NCBI RefSeq assembly: GCF_900169265.1
Contig: NZ_FXYX01000003.1
Location: 117,564-181,563, forward strand
DNA from: Brevibacterium iodinum ATCC 49514
Lineage (GTDB): Bacteria; Actinomycetota; Actinomycetes; Actinomycetales; Brevibacteriaceae
Length of the DNA: 64,000 bases
Reading direction: 5' to 3'
Below are positions 53,078-63,030 of this stretch, one piece after another (within the stretch, counting starts at the first letter, position 1; every line of letters starts with the position of its first letter). Made by a program: the position numbers and the translations under genes. Below the pieces are notes generated by a model, which had not been told where the DNA came from, made no database searches, and saw nothing but the letters and a program-made list of their open reading frames with translations.

Positions 53078-54298
53078 GTGAGTAAACGTGGTTTCATTGT
53101 AGTCGGCTCAACCGGTTCGGTCGGCACCCAGGCCCTTGATGTCCTCGCCGAACACCCGGACGAGCACGCGATCATCGGCTTGGCCGCCGGGTCCCAGCTC
53201 GACCTTCTGCTCGAGCAGGCCCTCGATTTCCACGTCCCCGTCATCGGGCTCACGACCCCACCCGCCGGAGGCGAGGCCGAGGTGCGCGCGCGACTGACCG
53301 AGCTGGCTGCCCAGCGGGGGACTGCCGACCCCGTCGAAGCCCTCCACTTAGGGGATGACGCCGCCGAGGCGGTCGCGGGCTTGGCCGCCGATATGGTCCT
53401 CAACGCGATCACCGGTGCCGCCGGTCTCGGCGCGACCCTGGCCGCCCTCGAACGCGGCACGGACGTGGCCCTGGCGAACAAGGAATCCCTCATCATCGGC
53501 GGGTCCATCGTCCTCGACGCAGCTCGGGCCTCCGGGGCCCGCCTGGTGCCGGTCGACAGTGAGCACTCCGCCATCGCCCAGGCGCTGCGCGCCGGCACGC
53601 ACGGTGAAGTCAGCAAGCTCATCATCACCGCGTCGGGCGGTCCCTTCCGCGGCATGACCCGTGATGCCCTGCGTCGAGTCACCCCCGCCCAGGCGCTCAA
53701 CCACCCCACCTGGTCGATGGGGTCGATGATCACCATCAACTCTGCGACCCTGGTCAACAAGGGCCTCGAAGTCATCGAAGCCCACCTGCTCTTCGACATC
53801 GACTTCGACCACATCGAAGTCGTCGTGCATCCTCAGTCGCAGATCCATTCAATGGTCGAGTTCACCGATGCCTCGACGATCGCGCAGATCTCTCCACCGG
53901 ATATGCGCCTGCCGATCTCCTATGCGCTGGGCACACAGGACGATGGAACGACGAAGCGACTGACCTCGGGGGCCGTTCCGCACAATTGGGGCCAGCCCAT
54001 GCACTGGTCGTTCGAACCGGTCAACCATCTCGCCTTTCCCGCGCTCGGTCTGGCTATCGACGCCGGCAAGAAGGGCCGCAGCTACCCGGCCGTGCTCAAC
54101 GCTGCCAATGAGGAACTCGTCGCCGCATTCATCGCCGGAGACATCGCCTTCACCGGAATCGACAGAGGCCTGTCCCGAGCTCTGGCCGCCCACGAACCTG
54201 CGGCCGAACACACGGTGGAGACCGTGCTGGCCGCCGACGCCTGGGCCAGGGACTTCGCTCGCGCCGACGTCGCCGAACAGAACGGGGGCCGCCGATGA
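53078..54298 (+). CDS. dxr: 1-deoxy-D-xylulose 5-phosphate reductoisomerase
   Basis: Second enzyme of the MEP isoprenoid pathway, making 2-C-methyl-D-erythritol 4-phosphate with NADPH. 406 residues from the GTG at 53078, which gives MSKRGFIVVGSTGSVGTQAL, close to the normal start; a TTG at 53060 is the alternative, and no strong ribosome site fits either. NADPH motif GSTGSVGTQALDV, then LANKESLIIGG, the metal-ligand segment VPVDSEHSAI, and HPTWSMGSMITINSAT are present. The stop overlaps the site-2 protease gene; ispG follows further on. Confidence 0.95.
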   Translation: MSKRGFIVVGSTGSVGTQALDVLAEHPDEHAIIGLAAGSQLDLLLEQALDFHVPVIGLTTPPAGGEAEVRARLTELAAQRGTADPVEALHLGDDAAEAVAGLAADMVLNAITGAAGLGATLAALERGTDVALANKESLIIGGSIVLDAARASGARLVPVDSEHSAIAQALRAGTHGEVSKLIITASGGPFRGMTRDALRRVTPAQALNHPTWSMGSMITINSATLVNKGLEVIEAHLLFDIDFDHIEVVVHPQSQIHSMVEFTDASTIAQISPPDMRLPISYALGTQDDGTTKRLTSGAVPHNWGQPMHWSFEPVNHLAFPALGLAIDAGKKGRSYPAVLNAANEELVAAFIAGDIAFTGIDRGLSRALAAHEPAAEHTVETVLAADAWARDFARADVAEQNGGRR

Positions 54299-55845
54299 CA
54301 GTTGTGCTCTACATCGTCGGGATCATCCTGTTCCTCATCGGCATCTCGATCTCGATCGCGCTGCACGAACTCGGCCACCTCACCCCGGCGAAGAAGTTCG
54401 GGGTGAAAGTCACGCACTATATGGTCGGCTTCGGACCGACCCTGTTCTCCTTCCGTCGCGGTGAGACCGAGTACGGCATCAAAGCGTTCCCCCTCGGTGG
54501 GTTCATCGCGATGCCGGGAATGTATCCGCCCGAGGAGGCGACGAAGGCTCGCCATGAGACCGCCGCCGCTGCGCAGAAGGGCGGCACGGCCGCCGGCGTC
54601 GACGGCGGGGTCGACGGCACGTCGGGCCGCCTCGGCGCACCGGGCGCTGCACTCGTCTCGACGGGCAGCGAAACCTCAGGCCGCCTCGGCGAGGGGATGG
54701 ATGACGGTGATGCCGCTCCGCTGCGCCGGGACCGGAAGAAGCGGAAGGGGCGGCTGTTCGAAGACACGATGGCCGATGCCCGCGAGTTCTCGAACCAGGA
54801 GATCGAGCCGGGGGAGGAGCACCGAACGTTCTATGCACTCAGCGTGCCCAAACGCCTCGTCGTCATGTTCTCCGGTCCCTTCGTCAACCTCATCCTGGGC
54901 ATCCTCATCATGGGGATCTCGCTGCTGGGCATCGGTGTGGTCACTCCGACGACGACCGTCCAGACCGTCGTCGAATGTGCGGTGCCCGCGTCCGAAGCGC
55001 AACAGCGTCCCGCCTCGGAGCAGAACACCTGCCGTCCCGACGATCAGCTCACCCCCGCGTGGGAAGCTGGGATCAAACCGGGTGACGAGATCGCCTCGAT
55101 CGCCGGCGTCGAGACGAAGGACTGGGACCAGCTGTCCTCGGTCATCAAGGAACATGCAGGCGAACGCGTTGATGTCGACTTCATCCGCGATGGTCGGGCC
55201 CAAACGGTGACCGTGCCGATCATCGCCAGCGAACGGCCGAAGGTCGACGACACCGGCAAGGCCGTGCTCAACCCGGACGGAACTCCGCAGACCGAGACCC
55301 AAGGATTCTTCGGCGTCGGACCCGTCCAGGAACGTCAGTCCCTGCCGCTCGAGGAATTCCCCGGCGCCGTGTGGGACCAGGTCTCCGGAGTCTTCCACGC
55401 GATCATCACCCTGCCGGTCAAACTCGTCGATATCGGCGAGGTGGCCGTCGGGACGAAGGACCGCGATGCCGAAGGACTCGTCGGCATGGTCGGCGTCGGC
55501 CGCATCGCCGGCGAGATCGTGTCCACCGACCAGATCGACGTCATCGACAAGGCGCAGATGGGGCTGGGCATGCTCGGCTCGCTCAACATCTTCCTCTTCG
55601 CGTTCAACATGATCCCGCTGTTGCCCCTCGACGGCGGTCACATCGCCGTGGGTCTCTACGAAGGAGCGCGCCGCCGCATCAACCGGTGGCGCGGACGCGG
55701 ACTGGTCGGCCCCTTCGACACCGCGAAGCTGCTGCCGCTGACGTACGTGTGCATCGGGCTGATGCTGTGCATGACGGCGCTGCTCGTCTACGTCGACCTC
55801 GTCAAACCCATCACCCTCGACGCGATCTTCAACTCCGGCGGGTAG
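54295..55845 (+). CDS. rip1: RseP/Rip1-type site-2 membrane protease (M50)
   Basis: Intramembrane zinc metalloprotease of 516 residues. The first helix carries HELGHL (zinc ligands and Glu) and the third LLPLDGGHI (second Asp motif). A PDZ domain lies near residues 250-310 (LTPAWEAGIKPGDEIASIAG). About 110 residues of low complexity (TAAGVDGGVDGTSGRLGAPG, then a basic KKRKGRL) separate the first helix from the second and make it longer than typical members. By analogy with Rip1 it would cut anti-sigma factors. Between dxr and ispG, the standard actinobacterial place. Confidence 0.93.
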   Translation: MTVVLYIVGIILFLIGISISIALHELGHLTPAKKFGVKVTHYMVGFGPTLFSFRRGETEYGIKAFPLGGFIAMPGMYPPEEATKARHETAAAAQKGGTAAGVDGGVDGTSGRLGAPGAALVSTGSETSGRLGEGMDDGDAAPLRRDRKKRKGRLFEDTMADAREFSNQEIEPGEEHRTFYALSVPKRLVVMFSGPFVNLILGILIMGISLLGIGVVTPTTTVQTVVECAVPASEAQQRPASEQNTCRPDDQLTPAWEAGIKPGDEIASIAGVETKDWDQLSSVIKEHAGERVDVDFIRDGRAQTVTVPIIASERPKVDDTGKAVLNPDGTPQTETQGFFGVGPVQERQSLPLEEFPGAVWDQVSGVFHAIITLPVKLVDIGEVAVGTKDRDAEGLVGMVGVGRIAGEIVSTDQIDVIDKAQMGLGMLGSLNIFLFAFNMIPLLPLDGGHIAVGLYEGARRRINRWRGRGLVGPFDTAKLLPLTYVCIGLMLCMTALLVYVDLVKPITLDAIFNSGG

Positions 55846-55850
55846 GTCGG

Positions 55851-55917
55851 GCCGCTCGGGCAGGCTCACGGGTCGCTCGGGCAGGCTCACGGGTCGCTCG
55901 GGCGAGTCGGTTCACGG
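55851..55917 (+). repeat. Three tandem 21-25-bp repeats
   Basis: Two near-identical 21-bp units (55851-55871 and 55872-55892, each with CGCTCGGGCAGGCTCACGG) and a third diverged unit (55893-55917) begin 5 bp after the protease stop codon. Non-coding. The number of units may vary between strains. Confidence 0.8.
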
Positions 55918-55951
55918 GCCGGCGAAACGGGCTCAGGGGAGCCGGGCCCGT

Positions 55952-57352
55952 TCAGGAACTGAGGGTGATCGCCTGCACCTCGCCGAGGTGATTGAGCCCG
56001 ACCGTGATCGTGGCGTTCTCATCTGCTGCGCCCGACACTGTGACGACTCCGCGCAACGGGGAGACCATCTCGAGGTCCGCCTCGGTGAGAGGACGGGCGA
56101 TCTGCTTCTCCGCCCGCCACCGGGCGAAGCGCTCCCGCCTCTCTTCGCGGGGCTCGTCGAGGTCCATGTTCATGGAGAAGATCGCCTCGGCGACGGTGTC
56201 GTCGAAGTCGTTGACGAGGTTCGCCGCGGCCATCACGGCATCGATCTGGGGCTGGGCGGCGGGGTAACGGGGCACTGGCGCCGAGGTGGCCCGACGTTCC
56301 AGCCGGGTGCCCTGTCGTCCTGTGGCCGTCGCCCATCCGAGGTCGAACGCGTCCTGGACGACGCGCTGCGCCGGATAGTAGGTCGTATTGCCGAGGACGA
56401 CGAGGCTGAGCCCCAGATCGGGGAACCAGCGCATATGTGAGCCGTATCCTGGGTAGCCGCCGGAATGGCAGACGACGCGCCCGAATCGCGTGTCCAGGCG
56501 AGTCTCGAGACCGTATCCGTAGCTGAGCGTCTCCGCGTGGTGGTCGCTTGTCTGGATCTCCATGGTCCGTCGTGGCTGCTGGTCGTCGGTCAGTATCCGC
56601 GACCAGGCCCCGGGAGCATAGGTGTCCATGCGTTCGAGGGCGTCGAGATGCGCGTCCATCCATGTGCCGATGTCGTTCACCGTGGAGATGACCCCGCCGA
56701 TGGGGGAGAAGACTCCTGGGCCGGTGAGTTCGGCCGGGTGGAGGCCGCCGCCCAGGTCGACGCGGAACCCGGTCGCCAGGTCCGGGAAGTCCGTGTGGTC
56801 GAAACCGGTGCGCGTGAGCTTCAGGGGATCGAAGATCTCATTGGACACGAGTTCGGTGAATGCCCTGCCTGTGACTGCCTCGGCGACCATGCCGAGAAGC
56901 GCATAGCCGAGGTTCGAATACTCATAGCCGGTGTCGGCAGGCGCGCAGGCGATGGCGCCGCGGTGCAGCCAGTCGGTGAGCTCGGCCGGAGTCATCGCCT
57001 CCATCCGGTCCGCCCACGGGTCGTCCTTGGTGAAACCGGTGCTCATCGTCAATGCCTGGCGGCAAGTGCGGTCAGCGATGGCCGTATCGGCCAGTTCCGG
57101 GAGCAGGGCGCCGAAGGGAGCGTCGAGATCGAGTCCGTCGGCGGCGAGGAGTCCGATGGCTGCGGCGGTGAAGGACTTCGTCATCGAAGCGATCCGGTGC
57201 GGAACCTCGCCGTTCACGGTTCGGGCGGGGCCGCCTCGGCGAAAGATTCCCCATGCCAGGGAGCCACCCTGGTCGTCGAGCTGCTGTGCTGCGGCCTCGA
57301 GAGCTGCAGCCATCGCCTCGGCATCGGGTTCGACGAATACGGGTGTGCTCAC
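55952..57352 (-). CDS. Serine hydrolase, class C beta-lactamase/penicillin-binding fold
   Basis: A 466-residue beta-lactamase-family protein. Catalytic SxxK is SMTK at 56-59, the Tyr motif is YEYSNLGYALLGM, and the third box is HSGGYPGYGS in place of KTG, as in esterase/peptidase members. No signal peptide is evident, so it is probably cytosolic, which speaks for an esterase or D-amino acid peptidase rather than resistance. The C-terminal 90 residues form an extra domain. GTG start after GAAGGAGC. It is on the opposite strand and splits the usual rip-ispG pair. Confidence 0.87.
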   Translation of the reverse strand: MSTPVFVEPDAEAMAAALEAAAQQLDDQGGSLAWGIFRRGGPARTVNGEVPHRIASMTKSFTAAAIGLLAADGLDLDAPFGALLPELADTAIADRTCRQALTMSTGFTKDDPWADRMEAMTPAELTDWLHRGAIACAPADTGYEYSNLGYALLGMVAEAVTGRAFTELVSNEIFDPLKLTRTGFDHTDFPDLATGFRVDLGGGLHPAELTGPGVFSPIGGVISTVNDIGTWMDAHLDALERMDTYAPGAWSRILTDDQQPRRTMEIQTSDHHAETLSYGYGLETRLDTRFGRVVCHSGGYPGYGSHMRWFPDLGLSLVVLGNTTYYPAQRVVQDAFDLGWATATGRQGTRLERRATSAPVPRYPAAQPQIDAVMAAANLVNDFDDTVAEAIFSMNMDLDEPREERRERFARWRAEKQIARPLTEADLEMVSPLRGVVTVSGAADENATITVGLNHLGEVQAITLSS

Positions 57353-57551
57353 AGGGCTGCTCCTTCGCGCAGACGTCAGGTCACCTTCACACTACCGTCA
57401 GCCGGTTGACTGTCCGGGGTACGCCCTGCGGACGGACAGTCCTGTGTCGGTGGGAGGTCCTACAATGGTGATGGTTCGCACAATCCGGTCCCCGCATCGG
57501 CGCTGGCTCGGACATTGTGGCTGGTCACCAGCCTGACTGAAGGGATCCTTC

Positions 57552-58715
57552 GTGACATCGGTCAATCTCGGAATGCCCGCACCTCCGCCTCCCGTGCTCG
57601 CTCCGCGAAGGAAGACGAGGCAGATCAATGTCGGAAAAGTGGGGGTCGGATCCGATTCCCCGGTGAGCGTGCAGTCGATGACGACGACGCAGACAACGGA
57701 CATCAACGGGACCCTGCAGCAGATCGCCGAACTCACCGCCGCCGGCTGCGATATCGTGCGCGTGGCCTGTCCCACCGCCGATGATGCCGCGGCTCTGCCG
57801 ATCATCGCCGGAAAATCCCAGATTCCTGTCATCGCCGATATCCACTTCCAACCCAAGTACGTCTTCGCCGCTATCGACGCCGGTTGTGCGGGGGTGCGCG
57901 TCAACCCCGGCAACATCCGCAAGTTCGACGACCAGGTCAAGGAGATCTCGAAGGCCGCCGCCGAGACGGGCGTATCCATCCGCATCGGCGTCAACGCCGG
58001 TTCCCTGGACAAACGGCTGATGGAGAAATACGGCAAGGCCACGCCCGAGGCGCTCGTCGAATCCGCGCTGTGGGAGGCCTCCCTGTTCGAAGAACACGGA
58101 TTCTATGACTTCAAGATCTCCGTCAAACACCATGACCCGGTGATCATGGTCCGCGCCTATGAGCTGCTCGCCGAGCGCGGCGATTGGCCGCTCCATCTCG
58201 GCGTCACCGAGGCGGGGCCCGCCTTCCAGGGCACGATCAAGTCCGCCACCGCCTTCGGTCACCTGCTGGCCGAGGGCATCGGAGACACCATCCGAGTCTC
58301 CCTGTCCGCGCCTCCCGCCGAGGAGGTCAAGGTCGGCAACCAGATCCTCGAATCCCTCAATCTGCGGCCCCGAAAGCTCGAAATCGTCTCCTGCCCGTCC
58401 TGTGGGCGCGCGCAGGTCGACGTGTACACGCTGGCCGAACGTGTCACCGCCGGACTCGAAGGCATGGAGGTGCCGCTGCGGGTGGCCGTCATGGGATGCG
58501 TCGTCAACGGCCCCGGTGAGGCCCGTGACGCCGACCTCGGCGTGGCCAGCGGCAACGGCAAGGGCCAGATCTTCGTCGAGGGCGAGGTCATCCGAACCGT
58601 GCCCGAATCCGAGATCGTCGAGACGCTCATCCATGAGGCAAACCGCATCGCCGAGGAGGCCGCGGGGCAGCCATCGGGCGCTGCATCGGGGCCGCCTGAA
58701 GTGACCGTCGGCTAG
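57552..58715 (+). CDS. ispG: 4-hydroxy-3-methylbut-2-enyl diphosphate synthase
   Basis: Iron-sulfur enzyme of the MEP pathway acting on MEcPP; 387 residues. TIM-barrel segments [13 protein letters not shown] and [13 protein letters not shown], and cluster cysteines in [13 protein letters not shown] and [11 protein letters not shown], identify it. The ATG at 57552 gives [14 protein letters not shown], typical of actinobacteria. With dxr at 53078 it provides two steps of the pathway in one neighbourhood. Confidence 0.96.
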   Translation: MTSVNLGMPAPPPPVLAPRRKTRQINVGKVGVGSDSPVSVQSMTTTQTTDINGTLQQIAELTAAGCDIVRVACPTADDAAALPIIAGKSQIPVIADIHFQPKYVFAAIDAGCAGVRVNPGNIRKFDDQVKEISKAAAETGVSIRIGVNAGSLDKRLMEKYGKATPEALVESALWEASLFEEHGFYDFKISVKHHDPVIMVRAYELLAERGDWPLHLGVTEAGPAFQGTIKSATAFGHLLAEGIGDTIRVSLSAPPAEEVKVGNQILESLNLRPRKLEIVSCPSCGRAQVDVYTLAERVTAGLEGMEVPLRVAVMGCVVNGPGEARDADLGVASGNGKGQIFVEGEVIRTVPESEIVETLIHEANRIAEEAAGQPSGAASGPPEVTVG

Positions 58716-58796
58716 GTGCGATACCTTGTGAGGACGAAGAGTTTCATGGTCCAGTCATTGGCCCATGCTGACGGCTGAGAAAGAGTTCAGGGGCAC

Positions 58797-59678
58797 ATGG
58801 CGCTGAGGATCGCACGACTGGAACATCAGCACACCCGGTGGCTGACGGACCTGCTTGCGCGCAACCCCTGCGAAAACGTCTACCTCATCTCCCTGCTCGA
58901 AGTCACGGGCACTGCCCGTCTGGGCTCCCCGGCAGGCACCCTGTACGGAATCTTCGATGGTGACCGACCCGTCGCCGCCTACTGGGTGGGCGGCAATATC
59001 ATCCCAGTCGCGGCGACCCCGGCGACGAATGAGGTGCTCGCCCGGAAACTCAATGCCGACGGGCGCGCGTCCTGCTCACTCATCGGCAGCCGGTCCGTCG
59101 TCCTCGACCTGCAGCAGCGACTCAATTGGGGCAGAGCGCGTGGAGTGCGTGAACGGCAGCCGCTGCTGGCCATCGGCTCGGATCCGCTGGTCACCCCCGA
59201 TGAGCATGTGCACCGGGTGACCCTCGATGACCTCGGTGCGGTGTTTCCCGCCAGTGTGGACATGTTCACCAAAGAGGTCGGATTCTCACCGATCGAGGAC
59301 GGCACGGCCGGGTACCTGGCGCGGGTGCGCGGGATCATCCGCGGCAAGAACTGCTATGCCCGAATCTCCTCCACCCTGCCCCAGGGAGGTGCGGTGCCGC
59401 GGTGGCCGGCCGAAGAGCAGGACGAACAGGTGCTGTTCAAGGCCGATATCGGCATCCGTGCCCGCCGCATCGTCCAGGTTCAAGGAGTATGGGTCCATCC
59501 CGCAGTGCGCAATCAGGGTCTCGGGGCAGCGGGCATGGCCGCGGTCGTCCAGCGCACCCGTGACAAAGGCCATTCCACGGTGAGCCTGTATGCCAATGAC
59601 TACAACGAGACGGCGCTGCGCATGTATGCCCGCGTCGGCTTCGAACAGGTCGGCACATTCGCCACCGTCATGTACTGA
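58797..59678 (+). CDS. GNAT acetyltransferase with N-terminal DUF4081 domain
   Basis: A 293-residue protein. Residues 1-130 match the DUF4081 type (LARNPCENVYLISLLE); the C-terminal half is a GNAT domain with the acetyl-CoA loop VHPAVRNQGLGAAGMAAVV and YANDYNETALRMYARVGFEQ. It follows ispG in many actinobacteria (in M. tuberculosis next to gcpE). Substrate unknown. The ATG at 58797 is 81 bp after ispG. Confidence 0.9.
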   Translation: MALRIARLEHQHTRWLTDLLARNPCENVYLISLLEVTGTARLGSPAGTLYGIFDGDRPVAAYWVGGNIIPVAATPATNEVLARKLNADGRASCSLIGSRSVVLDLQQRLNWGRARGVRERQPLLAIGSDPLVTPDEHVHRVTLDDLGAVFPASVDMFTKEVGFSPIEDGTAGYLARVRGIIRGKNCYARISSTLPQGGAVPRWPAEEQDEQVLFKADIGIRARRIVQVQGVWVHPAVRNQGLGAAGMAAVVQRTRDKGHSTVSLYANDYNETALRMYARVGFEQVGTFATVMY

Positions 59679-59690
59679 GCTCCCGGCGGA

Positions 59691-60107
59691 TCAGTCGCGA
59701 CGGTTGCGCGACTGAGGTTTGGCCATATCGCCGAGGAACTTCTCCATCTCCCGGCGGTCCTTCTTCGTCGGACGCCCCAGCCCTTTGTCTCGCCGGGGCA
59801 CGAATCCGCGCAGCGCCGGATCGGGCGGGGGAGTGAGGTCCTCATAGCACTGGACGGCGATAGAGGCCTGCATCCTCGTGGGGATGAAACCGGTGATCTT
59901 CCAGATGAATTCGGACCCGGCCTTGCGCACACGCACCTCCTGGCCGATGCTCACCTTCTGCGCGGCCTTGACGCGCTGACCGTCGACCTGCACATGCCCG
60001 CCGCGGCAGGCCTGAGTGGCGAGGTTGCGGGTCTTGAACATCCGCGTCGTCCACAGCCACACGTCGACGCGCATGTGCTTTCCGGCATCGCGGTTGACCT
60101 CGGTCAT
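59691..60107 (-). CDS. hslR: S4-domain RNA-binding protein, Hsp15-like
   Basis: A 138-residue basic protein with an S4 domain: MRVDVWLWTTRMFKTRNLAT, then ACRGGHVQVDGQRVKAAQKV. Hsp15 (HslR) binds stalled 50S subunits carrying nascent chains and helps recycle them. The C-terminal 45 residues are basic (GLGRPTKKDRREMEKF), also as in Hsp15. Its ATG overlaps the stop of the NrtR-like gene (TGATG), so they are translated together. Confidence 0.88.
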   Translation of the reverse strand: MTEVNRDAGKHMRVDVWLWTTRMFKTRNLATQACRGGHVQVDGQRVKAAQKVSIGQEVRVRKAGSEFIWKITGFIPTRMQASIAVQCYEDLTPPPDPALRGFVPRRDKGLGRPTKKDRREMEKFLGDMAKPQSRNRRD

Positions 60108-60994
60108 CAGCGATGACCGTCCGAGAGATTCGTGCCGGACGAGGACATCCCTGCATCGGCACCATCGGGGTCCTGTATCCGGGAGTCGGCGCGCAGCGCC
60201 AGTGCCGAGCGCCGGGTGAAAGTCTGCGCGGGACGCCCTCGCCCCTGGCTGACGGCCTCCCCGGTGGGATCGAGCAGCGGCAGCATGGTGCGGCGGAACG
60301 TATCGGCCTGCAGGCTCTCCCCGGCGACGATCTCGTGGAGCTCGCGGAGCTGCCGCAGCGAGAACTCCTTCTCCAGGAGCCCGAAGGGATCCGGGGTGCG
60401 TTCGTGGAACGCCCGTAGTCGGTGCACGGCCACGCGCACGATCTCCTGATGCTCAGCGCTGAGCTCGCCGACATCGTGGACGGGCACGAGCTTCCGCCGG
60501 TGGACGGGGGAGTCCGGGTGATCGGAATCCGATTCGGCAGGATCAGGGTCGGCCGCCTCGGGGAGGACCGTCTCGACGGGGGACGATTCCGTACCCTGTG
60601 CCGGAGCATCCGCCACGGCTGCCTCGGTGGGATCGCCCTCCTCGGCGAGTCTGACATCGGAGGCGGAGAGAACATCGAGGTGAGCCACGGAGATCACCCA
60701 GCCGCGATCATCGCGGTCGGGTTGGTCGAACACGTGCAGCTGGACGGGGGCGCGGTCGACCAACCGCGCCTTTTCGCGCAGACAGCGGGCGACCGCCTCG
60801 GCGAGGCGTTCCTGCGGGCGCAGGATCGACCCGGGCAGCTGCCACACTCCGTCCCCGGGATGGGTCATGAGAACATGCAGGCCGCGGCCGGGCACGGGGC
60901 AGAGGACCGCGGTGTCGACCGCGACCGAGGGCCGCGGGAACTGCGTGAGTTGGCTGGGATCAGGCATGCTCTTCGTATCGTTCGGACTCGTCAT
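60107..60994 (-). CDS. NrtR-like regulator: degenerate Nudix domain plus winged helix
   Basis: A 295-residue protein; ATG at 60994. The N-terminal Nudix domain has GVWQLPGSILRPQERLAEAV and the Nudix helix reads REKARL where REUXEE is required, so hydrolysis is improbable. The C-terminal part, FSLRQLRELHEIVAGESL and DTFRRTMLPLLDPTGE, matches the winged-helix DNA-binding domain of NrtR regulators (which sense ADP-ribose and control NAD genes). The middle has an acidic insert of about 60 residues. It is divergent from proS, with 179 bp between. Targets are unknown. Confidence 0.78.
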   Translation of the reverse strand: MTSPNDTKSMPDPSQLTQFPRPSVAVDTAVLCPVPGRGLHVLMTHPGDGVWQLPGSILRPQERLAEAVARCLREKARLVDRAPVQLHVFDQPDRDDRGWVISVAHLDVLSASDVRLAEEGDPTEAAVADAPAQGTESSPVETVLPEAADPDPAESDSDHPDSPVHRRKLVPVHDVGELSAEHQEIVRVAVHRLRAFHERTPDPFGLLEKEFSLRQLRELHEIVAGESLQADTFRRTMLPLLDPTGEAVSQGRGRPAQTFTRRSALALRADSRIQDPDGADAGMSSSGTNLSDGHR

Positions 60995-61173
60995 TTCAAC
61001 GGGGACCGGGCGGGGGACAGGATGGCCCCGACCGATGCCGGGCTTCGGTGCTGCAGCCACCAGTCTAATTCTCTTCCCGCAGGTGACGAATCCGCGCCCG
61101 CTCGGATTCCCTCCGGCTCGCCCGCGTGCGATAGTGTTCGATCTGAGTCTTGACAAGTTGAGGAGATTTACCC

Positions 61174-63021
61174 ATGGCCCTGCGCATGTCGTCCCTGTTC
61201 GTGCGAACCCAGAAGGAAGACCCGGTCGGCGCCGAGGTGGCCAGCCACAAACTGCTCCACCGTGCCGGATACATCCGCAGGTCAGCACCGGGAATCTACA
61301 CGTGGCTGCCGCTGGGACTGGCCGTGCTCGGCAAAATCGAAGCCATCGTGCGAGAAGAGATGGCGCTCGCCGGCTCCCAGGAGGTCCACTTCCCGGGCCT
61401 GCTGCCCGCCGATCCGTACAAGAAGTCGGGCCGTTGGGAGGCCTTCGGGCCCGACCTCTTCCATCTCAAGGACCGCCGCGAGAACGACTACATCCTCGCT
61501 CCCACCCACGAGGAGGTCTTCACCCTCCTGGTCAAGGACCTCTACTCCTCGTACAAAGACCTGCCGCTGTCGATCTACCAGATCCAGACGAAGTACCGCG
61601 ACGAGGCTCGCCCCCGCGCCGGACTGCTGCGCGGACGCGAATTCATCATGAAGGACGCCTACTCCTTCGACATCGACGATGCCGGACTCGACGCCTCCTA
61701 CGAGGCCATGCGCGTGGCCTATCTGCGGGCCTTCGCCCGCCTCGGCCTGCCGTGCCTGCCGGTCAAGGCGACCCCGGGTGCCATGGGCGGCTCCGGGACA
61801 GAGGAGTTCATCTACCCCTCCGAGGTCGGGGAGGACACGTTCGTCAAGTCGCCCGGCGGATATGCCGCGAACGTCGAGGCCGTGACCTCGATCGTCCCCG
61901 AGGCGATTCCCTACTCGCAGTCGCCGGCCGCGCATGTCGAGGACACCCCCGACACCCCGACCATCGAGACCCTTGTGGCCGCGGCGAACGCCTCGCACCC
62001 GCGCTCCGATCGTGAGTGGACCGCCGCAGATACGCTGAAGAACGTCGTCTGCGCCGTCACCCATCCCGACGGCACCCGCGAGATCATCGTCATCGGCCTG
62101 CCCGGCGACCGCGAAGTCGACCTCGATCGGGCCGCCGGCACCGGCATGCTCGGTGACGGTGAGGTCGACCTCGAAGCCGCGACCGCTGAGGATCTCGCCG
62201 CTCATCCGGAGCTCGTCAAGGGCTACATCGGACCCGGCAACTCCCTCGACGCGCCGGTTCTCGGCCGCGAATCGCCCTCGAAGATCCGCTACCTCCTCGA
62301 CCCTCGCGTCGTCGACGGCACCCGCTGGATCACCGGAGCCAATGAGCCCGGACGCCACGTCTTCGACCTCGTCGCCGGACGGGACTTCACTGCCGACGGC
62401 ACCATCGAAGCCGCCCAGGTCGTCCTCGGCGATCCGGCACCGGACGGCTCCGGTCCGCTGGAGCTGGCCCGCGGTGTCGAGATCGGTCAGATCTTCAAGC
62501 TCGGCCGCAAGTACGCCGAGTCCCTCGACTTCAAGGTGCTCGACCAGAACGGCAAGGCGACGACCGTGACCATGGGCTCCTACGGCCTCGGCGTCACCCG
62601 CGTCATGGCCTGCATCGCCGAGGAATATCATTCCGAGAACGGGCTCCTGTGGCCCCAGCACCTGGCTCCGGCCGATGTGCACATCACCGTCGCCGGCAAG
62701 GGTGAGGAGATCGCTCAAGCCGCCGAGAAGATGACGACCGAACTCGAGGCCGAAGGCATCAGCGTCCTGCTCGACGACCGCAATAAGGTCTCGCCCGGAT
62801 TCAAGTTCGCCGATGCCGAGCTCATCGGCATTCCCACCGTCATCGTCGTCGGCCGCGGTCTGGCCGACGGCGTGGTCGAGGTCCGCGACCGTCTGGCCGG
62901 GGAGAAGTCCGACCAGCCCGTCGCCGAGGTGGTCCCTGCCACCGTGGCACGTGTGCGTGAGGCGTATGCGAAGGCAGCAGCCGCAGCCGACGCGGCGATC
63001 AGCGCCGACCAGAACGCCTGA
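61174..63021 (+). CDS. proS: Prolyl-tRNA synthetase, bacterial type with editing insert
   Basis: Class II synthetase of 615 residues charging tRNA-Pro. Motif 1 region [20 protein letters not shown], motif 2 [20 protein letters not shown], motif 3 [14 protein letters not shown]; the editing domain (about 235-400) separates motifs 2 and 3, as in the bacterial form. C-terminal anticodon-binding domain from residue 500. The ATG follows TTGAGGAGATTTACCC. The last 30 residues are Ala-rich. Confidence 0.96.
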   Translation: MALRMSSLFVRTQKEDPVGAEVASHKLLHRAGYIRRSAPGIYTWLPLGLAVLGKIEAIVREEMALAGSQEVHFPGLLPADPYKKSGRWEAFGPDLFHLKDRRENDYILAPTHEEVFTLLVKDLYSSYKDLPLSIYQIQTKYRDEARPRAGLLRGREFIMKDAYSFDIDDAGLDASYEAMRVAYLRAFARLGLPCLPVKATPGAMGGSGTEEFIYPSEVGEDTFVKSPGGYAANVEAVTSIVPEAIPYSQSPAAHVEDTPDTPTIETLVAAANASHPRSDREWTAADTLKNVVCAVTHPDGTREIIVIGLPGDREVDLDRAAGTGMLGDGEVDLEAATAEDLAAHPELVKGYIGPGNSLDAPVLGRESPSKIRYLLDPRVVDGTRWITGANEPGRHVFDLVAGRDFTADGTIEAAQVVLGDPAPDGSGPLELARGVEIGQIFKLGRKYAESLDFKVLDQNGKATTVTMGSYGLGVTRVMACIAEEYHSENGLLWPQHLAPADVHITVAGKGEEIAQAAEKMTTELEAEGISVLLDDRNKVSPGFKFADAELIGIPTVIVVGRGLADGVVEVRDRLAGEKSDQPVAEVVPATVARVREAYAKAAAAADAAISADQNA

Positions 63022-63030
63022 GCCCCCTCG

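Noticed and set aside
54676..55890. 404-codon open frame on the minus strand beginning with PERP repeats
   Set aside because: The repeats are the reverse reading of the tandem 21-bp repeats and the rest is antisense to the site-2 protease.
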